This document shows positions 55,113-63,214 of a stretch of 64,000 nucleotides of DNA, one piece after another. How positions within the stretch are numbered: position 1 is the stretch's first letter; every line of letters starts with the position of its first letter. The stretch covers positions 62,001 through 126,000 of the forward strand of contig NZ_VIGH01000009.1 in the NCBI RefSeq assembly GCF_006704125.1. Direction: 5' to 3'. The notes below the pieces were generated by a model. It was not told the origin of the DNA and searched no databases. It saw only the letters and a list, made by a program, of their open reading frames with translations. Origin of the DNA: Rhodococcus spelaei. Its GTDB lineage: Bacteria; Actinomycetota; Actinomycetes; Mycobacteriales; Mycobacteriaceae. The position numbers and the translations under genes were made by a program.

Positions 55113-56101
55113 CAGGAGGCAGGTCCGAGGAACTCGGCCCTGGCGAGATTGATCCGAGCGCGCGTCGCGCGTGCGCTGCGGAAGCTCGCGAATCCCGTTG
55201 CACCTGCGGCGAGGACGACTGCGCCCACCCCCGCCGACGCCGCGCCGAGGTCACCGCCGGTGCGGGTCGCCGAAGCCAGGTCCACGGTGTCGACTTTCTC
55301 TTCGCTGGTGAGGGAGGGAACCGCGGTAGGTGCGGCGGCTGTCGCACGGTCGCGCGGAACGTCCGCGGGGGCCGGTCCGAGAGATTCGAACGCTGTGGGA
55401 CCGTCCGCCGAGGCACCGCCCGCTGTAGGACCGTCCCCGGCGGGACGAGCCGCGTCACCGGCCGGCCCGGTACCTCCGGCAGCGGGTGGGTCGGCAGGAG
55501 GTGCAAGCGGTGCGCCGGCGCTGGGCGCAGGCGGCGGAGTCTCCGGTGGCACTTCGGGTTTCGCGGGCGGCGCCGGCGGTGGGGCGGGTGGAAGAACGGG
55601 CGGCACGACCACGACACCCGCGGGCTTGGTCGTCGTGGTCGGCTTGGAAGTCGTGGTCGTCGGGGCCGCGGTGGTGGTCGGGGGCACGGTCGTCGTGGGA
55701 GCAGCGGTCGTCGTGGGAGCAACGGTGGTGGTCGGGGCCACAGTCGTCGTGGGGGCCGCGGTGGTGGTCGTGGGAGACACCGTGGTGGTCGGGGCCACAG
55801 TCGTCGTGGGGGCCGCGGTAGTGGTCGGGGCCACGGTCGTCGTCGGTACCCGGGTCGTCGTGGGCGCCGCCGTGGTGGTGGGATGGCCGCAGCCGTGTCG
55901 ATCACGGTCGCCGTGGCCGCAATGATCGTCGTGCCCGCCGTGATCGCCGTGCTGGTCGCCCCGTTCGTCCAGTTCCATCGCGGGACGGTCGGCCGAATCC
56001 GGGTATGCGCCAGCGATTCCCGGTGTCAGCGCCATCGACCCGACGAAGGCGCCGGCCGCGAGGAGCCGCCAGCGCCCGGGCCGGTTCCCGTTCACCCCCA
56101 C
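55112..56101 (-). CDS. Secreted PTTT-repeat surface protein with His-rich segment
   Basis: Cell-surface protein of 329 residues. A signal peptide (about 10-32) is followed by a His/Asp/Gly/Cys-rich stretch at about 47-73 (runs such as HGDHGGHDDHCGHGD) that could bind metal. Residues 74-159 are PTTT(A/V)A-type repeats, then a Pro/Ala/Gly-rich stalk to about 260. A membrane helix (GAASAGVGAVVLAAGATGF, about 290-308) and a basic tail (RSARATRARIN) end it. No LPXTG motif. Likely O-glycosylated and membrane-anchored. GTG start five bases after the XRE gene. Its function is unknown. Confidence 0.7.
   Translation of the reverse strand: MGVNGNRPGRWRLLAAGAFVGSMALTPGIAGAYPDSADRPAMELDERGDQHGDHGGHDDHCGHGDRDRHGCGHPTTTAAPTTTRVPTTTVAPTTTAAPTTTVAPTTTVSPTTTTAAPTTTVAPTTTVAPTTTAAPTTTVPPTTTAAPTTTTSKPTTTTKPAGVVVVPPVLPPAPPPAPPAKPEVPPETPPPAPSAGAPLAPPADPPAAGGTGPAGDAARPAGDGPTAGGASADGPTAFESLGPAPADVPRDRATAAAPTAVPSLTSEEKVDTVDLASATRTGGDLGAASAGVGAVVLAAGATGFASFRSARATRARINLARAEFLGPAS
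55625..55882 (-). repeat. Tandem repeat coding for PTTT units
   Basis: About 260 bases made of roughly 15-base (five-codon) units, encoding PTTTVA/PTTTAA repeats of the surface protein. Copy number is likely to vary between strains through slippage. Confidence 0.8.
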
Positions 56102-56106
56102 TCGTA

Positions 56107-56526
56107 CTACTCGGTTGAATCGGGTGGCGTCGCGGGCAATCCTTCACTGCGACGAAGCTTCTCGGCCATCGCGGTGAGCAGTTCCTGCGATTCCGTCGAG
56201 AGGTCGAAGGCTCGGGCAGACAGGCGCCGCAGCCCGTATCCGCGAAGCTGGGCGAGCAGCTCCAGGTCGTGGTCGATGCGCGCGGCGTAGATGTCGTCGA
56301 AGAAGTAGTCGGACTTCACCTTGAAGAACTGGGCAAGTGCCGCAACGGTTTCCGGGGACGGATTGGTCCGCTGGCCGTTCCGGAGTTGCGAGATGTACGG
56401 CTTCGAGATCCGATGGCCGGCGGAGTTGAGGGCCTCTGCGACCTCGGTGTTCGTATGGGGCTTCCGGCCGGCGGGGTGCACGGTTTCGAAGAGCTTGTTC
56501 AGCCGAGAAGCGAAGTCTGGCTCCAT
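56107..56526 (-). CDS. EspR-like XRE regulator
   Basis: DNA-binding protein of 139 residues. The helix-turn-helix and its surroundings (FASRLNKLFETVHPAGRKPHTNTEVAEALNSAGHRISKPYISQLRNGQRTNPSPETVAALAQFFKV) follow M. tuberculosis EspR closely as I recall it. The C-terminal half (DHDLELLAQLRGYGLRRLSARAFDLS) corresponds to the EspR dimerisation region. It heads an operon with the PTTT surface protein, ImmA/IrrE protease and a membrane protein. Likely target of the protease and regulator of its own operon. Confidence 0.88.
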   Translation of the reverse strand: MEPDFASRLNKLFETVHPAGRKPHTNTEVAEALNSAGHRISKPYISQLRNGQRTNPSPETVAALAQFFKVKSDYFFDDIYAARIDHDLELLAQLRGYGLRRLSARAFDLSTESQELLTAMAEKLRRSEGLPATPPDSTE

Positions 56527-56646
56527 TGACGTAGGTCCCGATCCCTTCGTGTTGTCTGACCCTCGTCAAACGAGGACCGCCCCCTGCGCGACTCATGGTA
56601 ACGGATGAATAACCGAAGGGGGAGTGAAGTTCAGGAACCAAACATA

Positions 56647-56657
56647 ATGAATTTCAT
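56647..56657. promoter_or_regulatory. Palindrome upstream of the EspR-like operon
   Basis: ATGAA-T-TTCAT is a perfect odd dyad in an A+T-rich 150-base gap before the EspR-like gene, downstream of the sdh terminator. It is a candidate regulator site in the promoter region of that operon. Confidence 0.35.
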
Positions 56658-56678
56658 AAACGCCGTCGAGTCCACGAC

Positions 56679-56710
56679 AAAAGGCGCGAACCCCCGATGG
56701 GGTCCGCGCC
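56679..56710 (-). terminator. Intrinsic terminator of the sdh operon
   Basis: On the minus strand the outer stem GGCGCG/CGCGCC encloses an inner GACCCC/GGGGTT stem with a tight loop and is followed by TTTT. This is a classical Rho-independent terminator 46 bases after the sdhB stop codon. Confidence 0.85.
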
Positions 56711-56755
56711 ATTGCCTACTTGCTGAGAGTTAGCGAGGTGTGGAGATCAGCTGCG

Positions 56756-57529
56756 CTACCGTGTGAACAGCAGCGCGCGCTTGACTTCCTGGATCGCCTT
56801 CGTCACCTGGATGCCACGGGGGCACGCGTCGGTGCAGTTGAACGTCGTGCGACAGCGCCACACACCGTCCTTGTCGTTGAGGATGTCGAGACGCTCGGCG
56901 GCACCCTCGTCACGGCTGTCGAAGATGAACCGGTGTGCGTTCACGATCGCGGCCGGGCCGAAGTAGCTGCCGTCGCTCCAGTACACCGGGCACGAGGTGG
57001 TGCAGCACGCGCACAGGATGCACTTGGTGGTGTCGTCGAATCGGGCGCGGTCGGCCTGCGACTGAATGCGCTCGCGGGTCGGCTCGTTGCCGCTGGTCAT
57101 GAGGAACGGCTTGACCGCACGGAACGCGTCGAAGAACGGCTCCATGTCGACCACGAGGTCCTTCTCCACCGGCAGGCCCTTGATGGGCTCGACGGTGATG
57201 GTGACCGCCTTGCCGTCCTTGGGCAGCAGGTCCTTCATCAGGATCTTGCAGGCCAGGCGGTTGACACCGTTGATCCGCATGGCGTCCGAGCCGCACACAC
57301 CGTGCGCGCACGAGCGGCGGAACGTCAGCGTGCCATCCAGGTAGCCCTTCACATACAGCAGCAGGTTCAGCATGCGGTCCGACGGCAGCGCCGGAACCTG
57401 GAAGCTCTCCCAGCGCTGGCCCTCGCCGTCCTCCGGGTTGAACCGGGCGATCTTGAGGGTGACCATGACGGCGCCCTCGGGCACGGGCGGCAGCGCGGGT
57501 GCGTCCTTGTCTACAGCAGGTGCGGACAT
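56756..57529 (-). CDS. sdhB: Succinate dehydrogenase iron-sulfur subunit
   Basis: Electron-transfer subunit of complex II, 257 residues. The [2Fe-2S] cluster cysteines are in RRSCAHGVCGSDAM, and the [4Fe-4S]/[3Fe-4S] cysteines in CILCACCTTSCP and TFNCTDACPRG. It passes electrons from the SdhA flavin to the membrane subunits. ATG shares one base with the sdhA stop. Corresponds to Rv3319. Confidence 0.96.
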   Translation of the reverse strand: MSAPAVDKDAPALPPVPEGAVMVTLKIARFNPEDGEGQRWESFQVPALPSDRMLNLLLYVKGYLDGTLTFRRSCAHGVCGSDAMRINGVNRLACKILMKDLLPKDGKAVTITVEPIKGLPVEKDLVVDMEPFFDAFRAVKPFLMTSGNEPTRERIQSQADRARFDDTTKCILCACCTTSCPVYWSDGSYFGPAAIVNAHRFIFDSRDEGAAERLDILNDKDGVWRCRTTFNCTDACPRGIQVTKAIQEVKRALLFTR

Positions 57530-59280
57530 CAGTACTTACGCTCCATCGGCTCGTAGCGGGTCTGGACTACCGGCTTGTAGTCGAGACGGATGTCGGAGAG
57601 CAGGCCGTCGCCCACCTTGTAGGCCATGGTGTGCTTCATGTACTCGGCGTCGTTGCGGTCCGGGAAGTCCTCGCGGGCGTGGCCGCCGCGGGACTCCTTG
57701 CGGTTGAGCGCACCGACGACGGTGACCTCGGCCATCTCCAGCAGGAAGCCGAGCTCGACGGCCTCGAGCAGGTCGCTGTTGTAGCGCTTGCCCTTGTCCT
57801 GCACGGTGATGTGGTTGTAGCGCTCCTTGAGCGCACGCACGTCGTTCAGCGCCTGGGTCAGCGTGGCCTCGGTGCGGAACACCGACGCGTTGTTGTCCAT
57901 GGTCACCTGCAGTTCCGTGCGGATGTCCGCGACACGCTCGTGACCGTGGTCGGAGAGGATGACCGCGAGCCACTCCTCGACCATCTTGGCGGGCTCGTCG
58001 GGCAGCGGCACGAACTCGGAGTTGTTCGCGTGCTCGGCGGCCGCGATGCCGGCCCGACGGCCGAACACGTTGATGTCGAGCAGCGAGTTGGTGCCGAGGC
58101 GGTTGGCGCCGTGCACCGACACGCAGGCGCACTCGCCTGCGGCGTACAGGCCGGGGACGTGGTCCTCGTTGTTGCGCAGCACCTCACCGTTGATCTTGGT
58201 GGGGATGCCGCCCATCACGTAGTGGCAGGTCGGGTACACCGGCACCAGTTCGGTGACCGGGTCAACGCCCAGGTAGGTGCGGGCGAACTCGGTGATGTCG
58301 GGGAGCTTCTCCTCGAGCACCTCCTCGCCGAGGTGGGTCACGTCGATGTAGACGTAGTCCTTGTTCGGGCCGGCGCCGCGGCCCTCGAGCACCTCGAGAA
58401 CCATCGAGCGGGCCACGATGTCGCGGGGCGCGAGGTCCTTGATGGTGGGGGCGTACCGCTCCATGAAGCGCTCGCCGTCGGCGTTGCGGAGGATGCCGCC
58501 CTCGCCGCGGACCGCCTCGGAGATGAGGATGCCCAGGCCCGCCAGTCCTGTCGGATGGAACTGGTGGAACTCCATGTCCTCGAGGGGCAGGCCCTTGCGG
58601 AAGATGATGCCCATGCCGTCACCGGTGAGGGTGTGCGCGTTGGACGTCGTCTTGTACATGCGTCCCGAGCCGCCGGTGGCGAACACGATGGACTTCGCGT
58701 GGAAGACGTGGATCTCGCCGGTGGAGAGCTCGTAGGCGATGACGCCGGTCGCGACCGGGCCGTCCTCGGTCTCGGTGAGGGAGATGTCGAGTGCGTAGTA
58801 CTCGTTGAAGAACTCGACGTCGTGCTTGACGCAGTTCTGGTACAGCGTCTGCAGGATCATGTGGCCGGTGCGGTCCGCGGCGTAGCAGGCCCGGCGGACC
58901 GGGGCCTTGCCGTGGTCGCGGGTGTGGCCACCGAATCGACGCTGGTCGATCTTGCCCTCGGGGGTGCGGTTGAAGGGCAGACCCATCTTCTCCAGGTCGA
59001 GCACCGCGTCGATGGCCTCCTTGGCCATGATCTCGACGGCGTCCTGGTCGGCGAGGTAGTCGCCGCCCTTGACGGTGTCGAAGGTGTGCCACTCCCAGTT
59101 GTCTTCCTCCACGTTCGCCAGCGCGGCACACATGCCGCCCTGGGCCGCACCGGTGTGGCTGCGGGTGGGGTAGAGCTTGGTCAGGACCGCGGTGCGTGCG
59201 CGCGGGCCGGCCTCGATGGCTGCGCGCATCCCGGCGCCGCCTGCGCCGACGATGACCACGTCATAACGATGTTCCAGCAT
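57529..59280 (-). CDS. sdhA: Succinate dehydrogenase flavoprotein subunit
   Basis: Catalytic FAD subunit of complex II, 583 residues, oxidising succinate to fumarate. FAD-binding start VVIVGAGGAGMRAAIEAG; the covalent FAD histidine in YPTRSHTGAAQGG; substrate-site segments MEFHQFHPTGL and the later ECACVSVHGANRLGTNSLLD. Corresponds to Rv3318. Third gene of the sdhCDAB operon, 15 bases after sdhD. Confidence 0.97.
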   Translation of the reverse strand: MLEHRYDVVIVGAGGAGMRAAIEAGPRARTAVLTKLYPTRSHTGAAQGGMCAALANVEEDNWEWHTFDTVKGGDYLADQDAVEIMAKEAIDAVLDLEKMGLPFNRTPEGKIDQRRFGGHTRDHGKAPVRRACYAADRTGHMILQTLYQNCVKHDVEFFNEYYALDISLTETEDGPVATGVIAYELSTGEIHVFHAKSIVFATGGSGRMYKTTSNAHTLTGDGMGIIFRKGLPLEDMEFHQFHPTGLAGLGILISEAVRGEGGILRNADGERFMERYAPTIKDLAPRDIVARSMVLEVLEGRGAGPNKDYVYIDVTHLGEEVLEEKLPDITEFARTYLGVDPVTELVPVYPTCHYVMGGIPTKINGEVLRNNEDHVPGLYAAGECACVSVHGANRLGTNSLLDINVFGRRAGIAAAEHANNSEFVPLPDEPAKMVEEWLAVILSDHGHERVADIRTELQVTMDNNASVFRTEATLTQALNDVRALKERYNHITVQDKGKRYNSDLLEAVELGFLLEMAEVTVVGALNRKESRGGHAREDFPDRNDAEYMKHTMAYKVGDGLLSDIRLDYKPVVQTRYEPMERKY

Positions 59281-59295
59281 GAAGTTTCTGCTCCC

Positions 59296-59733
59296 CTATG
59301 CCGAGATGTTGGGGTCGAAGGTGAAGATGACATAGCTGCCGAGGCCCATGATCAGGATCATCGACACCACGAGGATCGTGTTCAGCCAGAACCGCGTGCG
59401 ATCGTTGCGCGAGTAGTCCGCAATCACCGTGCGCAGGCCGTTACCGCCGTGCAACTGGGCGAGCCAGAGCATGGTCAGGTCCCAGAACTGCCAGAACGGG
59501 CTGGCCCACCGGCCGGCGACGAAGCCGAAGTTGATGCGGTGCACACCGTCGTCCATCATCAGCATGATGAACAGGTGGCCGAGCACCAGCACGATCAGCG
59601 CGAGACCGGACAGGCGCATGAACAACCACGCGTAGAGCTCGAAGTTGTTCTTGGCCTGGCGCCGCGGCGAACGCGGGTTGTCCAGGCTGGCGGGACGGTC
59701 GTAGGACGTTCCCAGGCTCTTCGCTTCAGTCAT
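59296..59733 (-). CDS. sdhD: Succinate dehydrogenase membrane anchor subunit
   Basis: Membrane subunit of 145 residues with three helices (YAWLFMRLSGLALIVLVLGHLFIMLMM; FWDLTMLWLAQLHGGNGLRTVI; WLNTILVVSMILIMGLGSYVIF). RLSG and the helix histidine are the family quinone/heme-site features. ATG overlaps the sdhC stop codon. Confidence 0.93.
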   Translation of the reverse strand: MTEAKSLGTSYDRPASLDNPRSPRRQAKNNFELYAWLFMRLSGLALIVLVLGHLFIMLMMDDGVHRINFGFVAGRWASPFWQFWDLTMLWLAQLHGGNGLRTVIADYSRNDRTRFWLNTILVVSMILIMGLGSYVIFTFDPNISA

Positions 59734-60137
59734 CAGTGCCCCGCAAACATGTTGTAGAAGATGCGGCCGGCGCCGGGAATCATCACGACGAACCAGATCG
59801 CCAGGATGATCCAGAGCATCGGGCGCTGGTACTGCGCACCCTTCGACCAGAAGTCCACGAGCATCACGCGGATGCCGTTGAGTGCGTGGTAGAGCACCAT
59901 CGCGACCAGGGCGAGCTCCATGAGCCCGACGACCGGGTTCTTGTAGGTCTCGATGACCCGGTCATAGGTGTCCGGATTGACTCGCACCAGCGCGGTGTCG
60001 AGTACGTGGACGAAGAGAAAGAAGAATGTCGCGACTCCGGTGATCCGGTGTAGAACCCAGGACCACATTCCGGGGTCGCCCCGGTATAGCGACCGTGTGC
60101 GCTCCTTCGCCGGAGCGGCTTCAGTCGTGCTACTCAT
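59733..60137 (-). CDS. sdhC: Succinate dehydrogenase cytochrome b556 subunit
   Basis: Membrane subunit of 134 residues. Signature WSWVLHRITGVATFFFLFVHVLDTALV with the helix-I HRITG motif, and YHALNGIRVMLVDF with a probable heme-ligand histidine. First gene of the operon; GGAGG lies upstream of the ATG at 60137, with longer than usual spacing. The upstream 267-base gap is shared with divergent cdd. Confidence 0.93.
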   Translation of the reverse strand: MSSTTEAAPAKERTRSLYRGDPGMWSWVLHRITGVATFFFLFVHVLDTALVRVNPDTYDRVIETYKNPVVGLMELALVAMVLYHALNGIRVMLVDFWSKGAQYQRPMLWIILAIWFVVMIPGAGRIFYNMFAGH

Positions 60138-60404
60138 CGAGTGCTGTGCCTCCAACGTCTTTGGTGGACTGTCGCACCCCGAGCGGCTGTTTCTTCGGGG
60201 ACGACCCTGGAGTATTCAGCCTTGGCGCGACGAGAACCTGAACCGACTTCCTGCACTGTAATCCTCGGGCAATCCGGGAACTAATTCGACAGGCGGTTCG
60301 TACGAGCGCTCGGCGGCCGTCTTAGGTTTGCCTGTCCAATGCAGGCGGCGACGTTCCCGGTGATCTTCTGCATCCATTCAGTGCTCGTGCTTGGATGGTC
60401 CACT
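60138..60404. other. Divergent promoter region, sdhC / cdd
   Basis: No gene seen in this 267-base gap. It must carry the promoters of the sdh operon (minus) and the cdd-deoA-add operon (plus). I found no strong dyad or riboswitch in it. Confidence 0.5.
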
Positions 60405-60815
60405 GTGGTGGAAATTGACTGGAAGGCGTTGCGCGACAATGCGGATCGCGTCATGAGGCGCGCGTACGCGCCGTATTCGAGCTACCCGGTCGGGGCGGCG
60501 GCCCTAGTCGACGACGGGCGCATTGTCACCGGATGCAATGTGGAAAATGTCTCATACGGACTGACCCTGTGTGCCGAATGTGGACTCGTCAGTAACTTAC
60601 ACGCGACCGGCGGCGGTCGCCTGCTGGCGCTGTCCTGCCGAGACGCGAACAACCAGGCACTCATGCCCTGCGGACGGTGCAGGCAGTTGCTGTTCGAGCA
60701 CGGTGGCGCCGAACTCCAGGTCGACACCGCGACCGGCGTCGTGCCACTCGGCGACCTGCTGCCGCTGGCTTTCGGCCCCGACGACCTGGCCCGGGTGAAG
60801 GGACAGCAGCGGTGA
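60405..60815 (+). CDS. cdd: Cytidine deaminase
   Basis: Pyrimidine-salvage enzyme of 136 residues converting cytidine and deoxycytidine to uridines. Zinc site: Cys-Ala-Glu in TLCAECG and the pair in PCGRCRQLL; NVENVSYG is the conserved substrate strand. Start is one of two adjacent GTG codons (60405/60408) behind GGATGG. The end overlaps deoA (GTGA). Corresponds to Rv3315c. Confidence 0.94.
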   Translation: MVEIDWKALRDNADRVMRRAYAPYSSYPVGAAALVDDGRIVTGCNVENVSYGLTLCAECGLVSNLHATGGGRLLALSCRDANNQALMPCGRCRQLLFEHGGAELQVDTATGVVPLGDLLPLAFGPDDLARVKGQQR

Positions 60816-62104
60816 TCGCGGACGCCGTCTCGCTCATCACCGCCAAACGCGACGGTCGCGAGCTGACCGATGATGAGATCGGCTGGCTGATCGCCTCGTA
60901 CACCCGCGGCGAGGTCGCCGACGAACAGATGTCGGCGCTGGCGATGGCGATCGTCTTCCGTGGCATGACCCGCGCCGAGACCGCGGCGTGGACGCACGCG
61001 ATGATCCGCACCGGCCGCCGGATGGACCTGAGCGCGTTGCCACGTCCGACCGTCGACAAGCACTCGACCGGCGGGGTCGGCGACAAGATCACTCTTCCGT
61101 TGGCGCCGCTCGTCGCGGCCTGCGGCGCGGCGGTCCCGCAGCTGTCCGGCCGCGGACTCGGGCACACCGGCGGCACCCTCGACAAACTCGAATCGGTGCC
61201 CGGCTGGCGCGCAGACCTGGCGCCGGCGGAGATCGACGCCATCCTGGCGGACCCGGCGGTCGGGGCGGTGGTGTGCGCCGCCGGCGCCGACCTGGCGCCC
61301 GCCGACCGCAAGCTCTACGCGCTGCGCGACGTCACCGGGACGGTCGAGTCCATCCCGCTGATCGCCAGCTCGATCATGAGCAAGAAGATTGCCGAGGGCG
61401 CGGGCGCCCTGGTGCTCGACGTCAAGGTGGGGTCGGGGGCGTTCATGAAGAACGTCGCCGACGCCCGCGAACTGGCTACCACGATGGTCGAACTGGGCGT
61501 CGATGCGGGTGTACGCACCGTCGCCCTGCTCACCGCGATGGACAGCCCGCTCGGTTACACGGCCGGCAACGCGCTCGAGGTCGCCGAGTCGGTCGAGGTG
61601 CTCGCCGGCGGCGGACCCGCCGACGTGGTGGAACTGACCCTGACGTTGGCCCGCGAAATGCTCTGCGCCGCAGGCCTCGACGGTCTCGATCCGGCCGAGG
61701 CGCTGCGCGACGGACGGGCGATGGACCGGTGGCGGGCCATGCTGCGCGCTCAGGGCGGCGATCCCACCGCGGCGTTGCCGACCGCCCGGGAGCGAGATGT
61801 GGTGACCGCGACCGAATCCGGCGTACTGACCCGCCTCGACGCGATGGCGGTCGGGGTGGCGGCCTCGCGGCTCGGCGCCGGTCGCGAGCGACAGGGCCAG
61901 CCAGTGCAGTCCGGGGCGGGGGTGACCTGGCACGCCCGGCCCGGTGACCTCGTCGTCGCGGGACAACCGTTGCTGACCCTGCACACCGACACCCCGGCCA
62001 GGTTCGCCGCCGCGCGGGCGGCGCTCGACGGAGCCTGGTCCGTGGGCGACACGCCACCGGAGGAGCCGCTCGTGATCGATCGCATCGGGCTCGTACAGGT
62101 TTAG
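60812..62104 (+). CDS. deoA: Thymidine phosphorylase
   Basis: Nucleoside phosphorylase of 430 residues cleaving thymidine and deoxyuridine with phosphate. Signature VDKHSTGGVGDKITLPLAPL (phosphate site) and SGRGLGHTGGTLDKLESVPG are exact. Further KIAEGAGALVLDVKVGSGAFMK. GTG start coupled to cdd. Corresponds to Rv3314c. Confidence 0.96.
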   Translation: MIADAVSLITAKRDGRELTDDEIGWLIASYTRGEVADEQMSALAMAIVFRGMTRAETAAWTHAMIRTGRRMDLSALPRPTVDKHSTGGVGDKITLPLAPLVAACGAAVPQLSGRGLGHTGGTLDKLESVPGWRADLAPAEIDAILADPAVGAVVCAAGADLAPADRKLYALRDVTGTVESIPLIASSIMSKKIAEGAGALVLDVKVGSGAFMKNVADARELATTMVELGVDAGVRTVALLTAMDSPLGYTAGNALEVAESVEVLAGGGPADVVELTLTLAREMLCAAGLDGLDPAEALRDGRAMDRWRAMLRAQGGDPTAALPTARERDVVTATESGVLTRLDAMAVGVAASRLGAGRERQGQPVQSGAGVTWHARPGDLVVAGQPLLTLHTDTPARFAAARAALDGAWSVGDTPPEEPLVIDRIGLVQV

Positions 62105-62113
62105 CGTCGTGAC

Positions 62114-63205
62114 ATGAGCCCGGCACCTCTGGACCTCCCGACCGTGCGGACCGCGCCGAAGGCGCTGCTGCACGACCACCTCGACGGCGGGCTGCGTCCC
62201 GCGACCGTGCTCGAACTGGCCCGCGAGTGCGGTTACGACCGACTGCCCGCCGACAACGCGGACGACCTCGCCGCCTGGTTCGCGGACGCGGCAAGCAGCG
62301 GTTCGCTCGAGCGCTACCTCGAGACCTTCGAGCACACCGTCGCGGTCATGCAGACGCCCGAGGGGTTGGCGCGGGTGGCCCGCGAGTGCGCGCTCGACCT
62401 CGCGGCGGACACGGTGGTGTACGCCGAGGTCCGCTTCGCCCCCGAACAGCACCTCGAGCGCGGCCTGAGCCTGGACGAGGTGGTGCACCACACGCTGCTC
62501 GGGTTCGAGGAGGGCGTCGCGCTCGCGGCGGACCGGGGACAGCAGATCCGGATCGGCTGCCTGCTCACCGCGATGCGGCACGCCGCCCGCTCACTCGAGA
62601 TCGCCGAGCTCGCGGTCCGGTTCCGGGACCGCGGGGTGGTCGGATTCGACATCGCGGGCGCGGAGGCCGGACACCCGCCGAGCAGGCATCTCGATGCGTT
62701 CGAGCATATGCGGGCGAACAACGCGCACTTCACGATTCACGCGGGTGAGGCGTTCGGGCTACCGTCCATCCACGAGGCCATCGCCTTCTGCGGCGCGGAC
62801 CGGCTCGGCCACGGAGTCCGGATCACCGACGACATCACCGTCGGCAAGGCCGACCGGGCCGAGTTGGGCCGGCTCGCCGACTACGTGCGGGACAAGCGAA
62901 TCCCGTTGGAGCTGTGCCCGAGTTCGAACGTGCAGACCGGGGCCGTCGCCAGCCTGGAGAAGCACCCCTTCGACCTCCTTGCCCGGCTGCGGTTCCGGGT
63001 CACCGTCAACACCGACAACCGTCTGATGAGCGCGACCAGCATGAGCGAGGAGATGGTCAAGCTCGCCACCACCTTCGGCTACGGGTGGAGCGACCTCGAG
63101 CGGTTCACGATCAACGCGATGAAGTCCGCGTTCATCCCGTTTCCGGACCGGCTCCGACTGATCGACGAGGTCGTCAAACCGGGTTACGCGGTGCTGATCG
63201 GCTGA
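62114..63205 (+). CDS. add: Adenosine deaminase
   Basis: Purine-salvage metalloenzyme of 363 residues converting adenosine to inosine. Zinc ligands in [11 protein letters not shown] and HAGEAFG, catalytic segments GHGVRI and the metal Asp in [10 protein letters not shown]. Follows deoA by nine bases; third gene of the cdd-deoA-add nucleoside salvage operon. Corresponds to Rv3313c. Confidence 0.95.
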   Translation: MSPAPLDLPTVRTAPKALLHDHLDGGLRPATVLELARECGYDRLPADNADDLAAWFADAASSGSLERYLETFEHTVAVMQTPEGLARVARECALDLAADTVVYAEVRFAPEQHLERGLSLDEVVHHTLLGFEEGVALAADRGQQIRIGCLLTAMRHAARSLEIAELAVRFRDRGVVGFDIAGAEAGHPPSRHLDAFEHMRANNAHFTIHAGEAFGLPSIHEAIAFCGADRLGHGVRITDDITVGKADRAELGRLADYVRDKRIPLELCPSSNVQTGAVASLEKHPFDLLARLRFRVTVNTDNRLMSATSMSEEMVKLATTFGYGWSDLERFTINAMKSAFIPFPDRLRLIDEVVKPGYAVLIG

Positions 63206-63214
63206 GCGGTCCCG

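Noticed and set aside
54601-55905. Long N-terminal extension of the membrane-protein frame at 53632
   Set aside because: The extra 430 codons overlap the ImmA/IrrE and PTTT genes and are Pro/Arg-rich; the ATG at 54600 overlaps the protease stop as expected for coupling.
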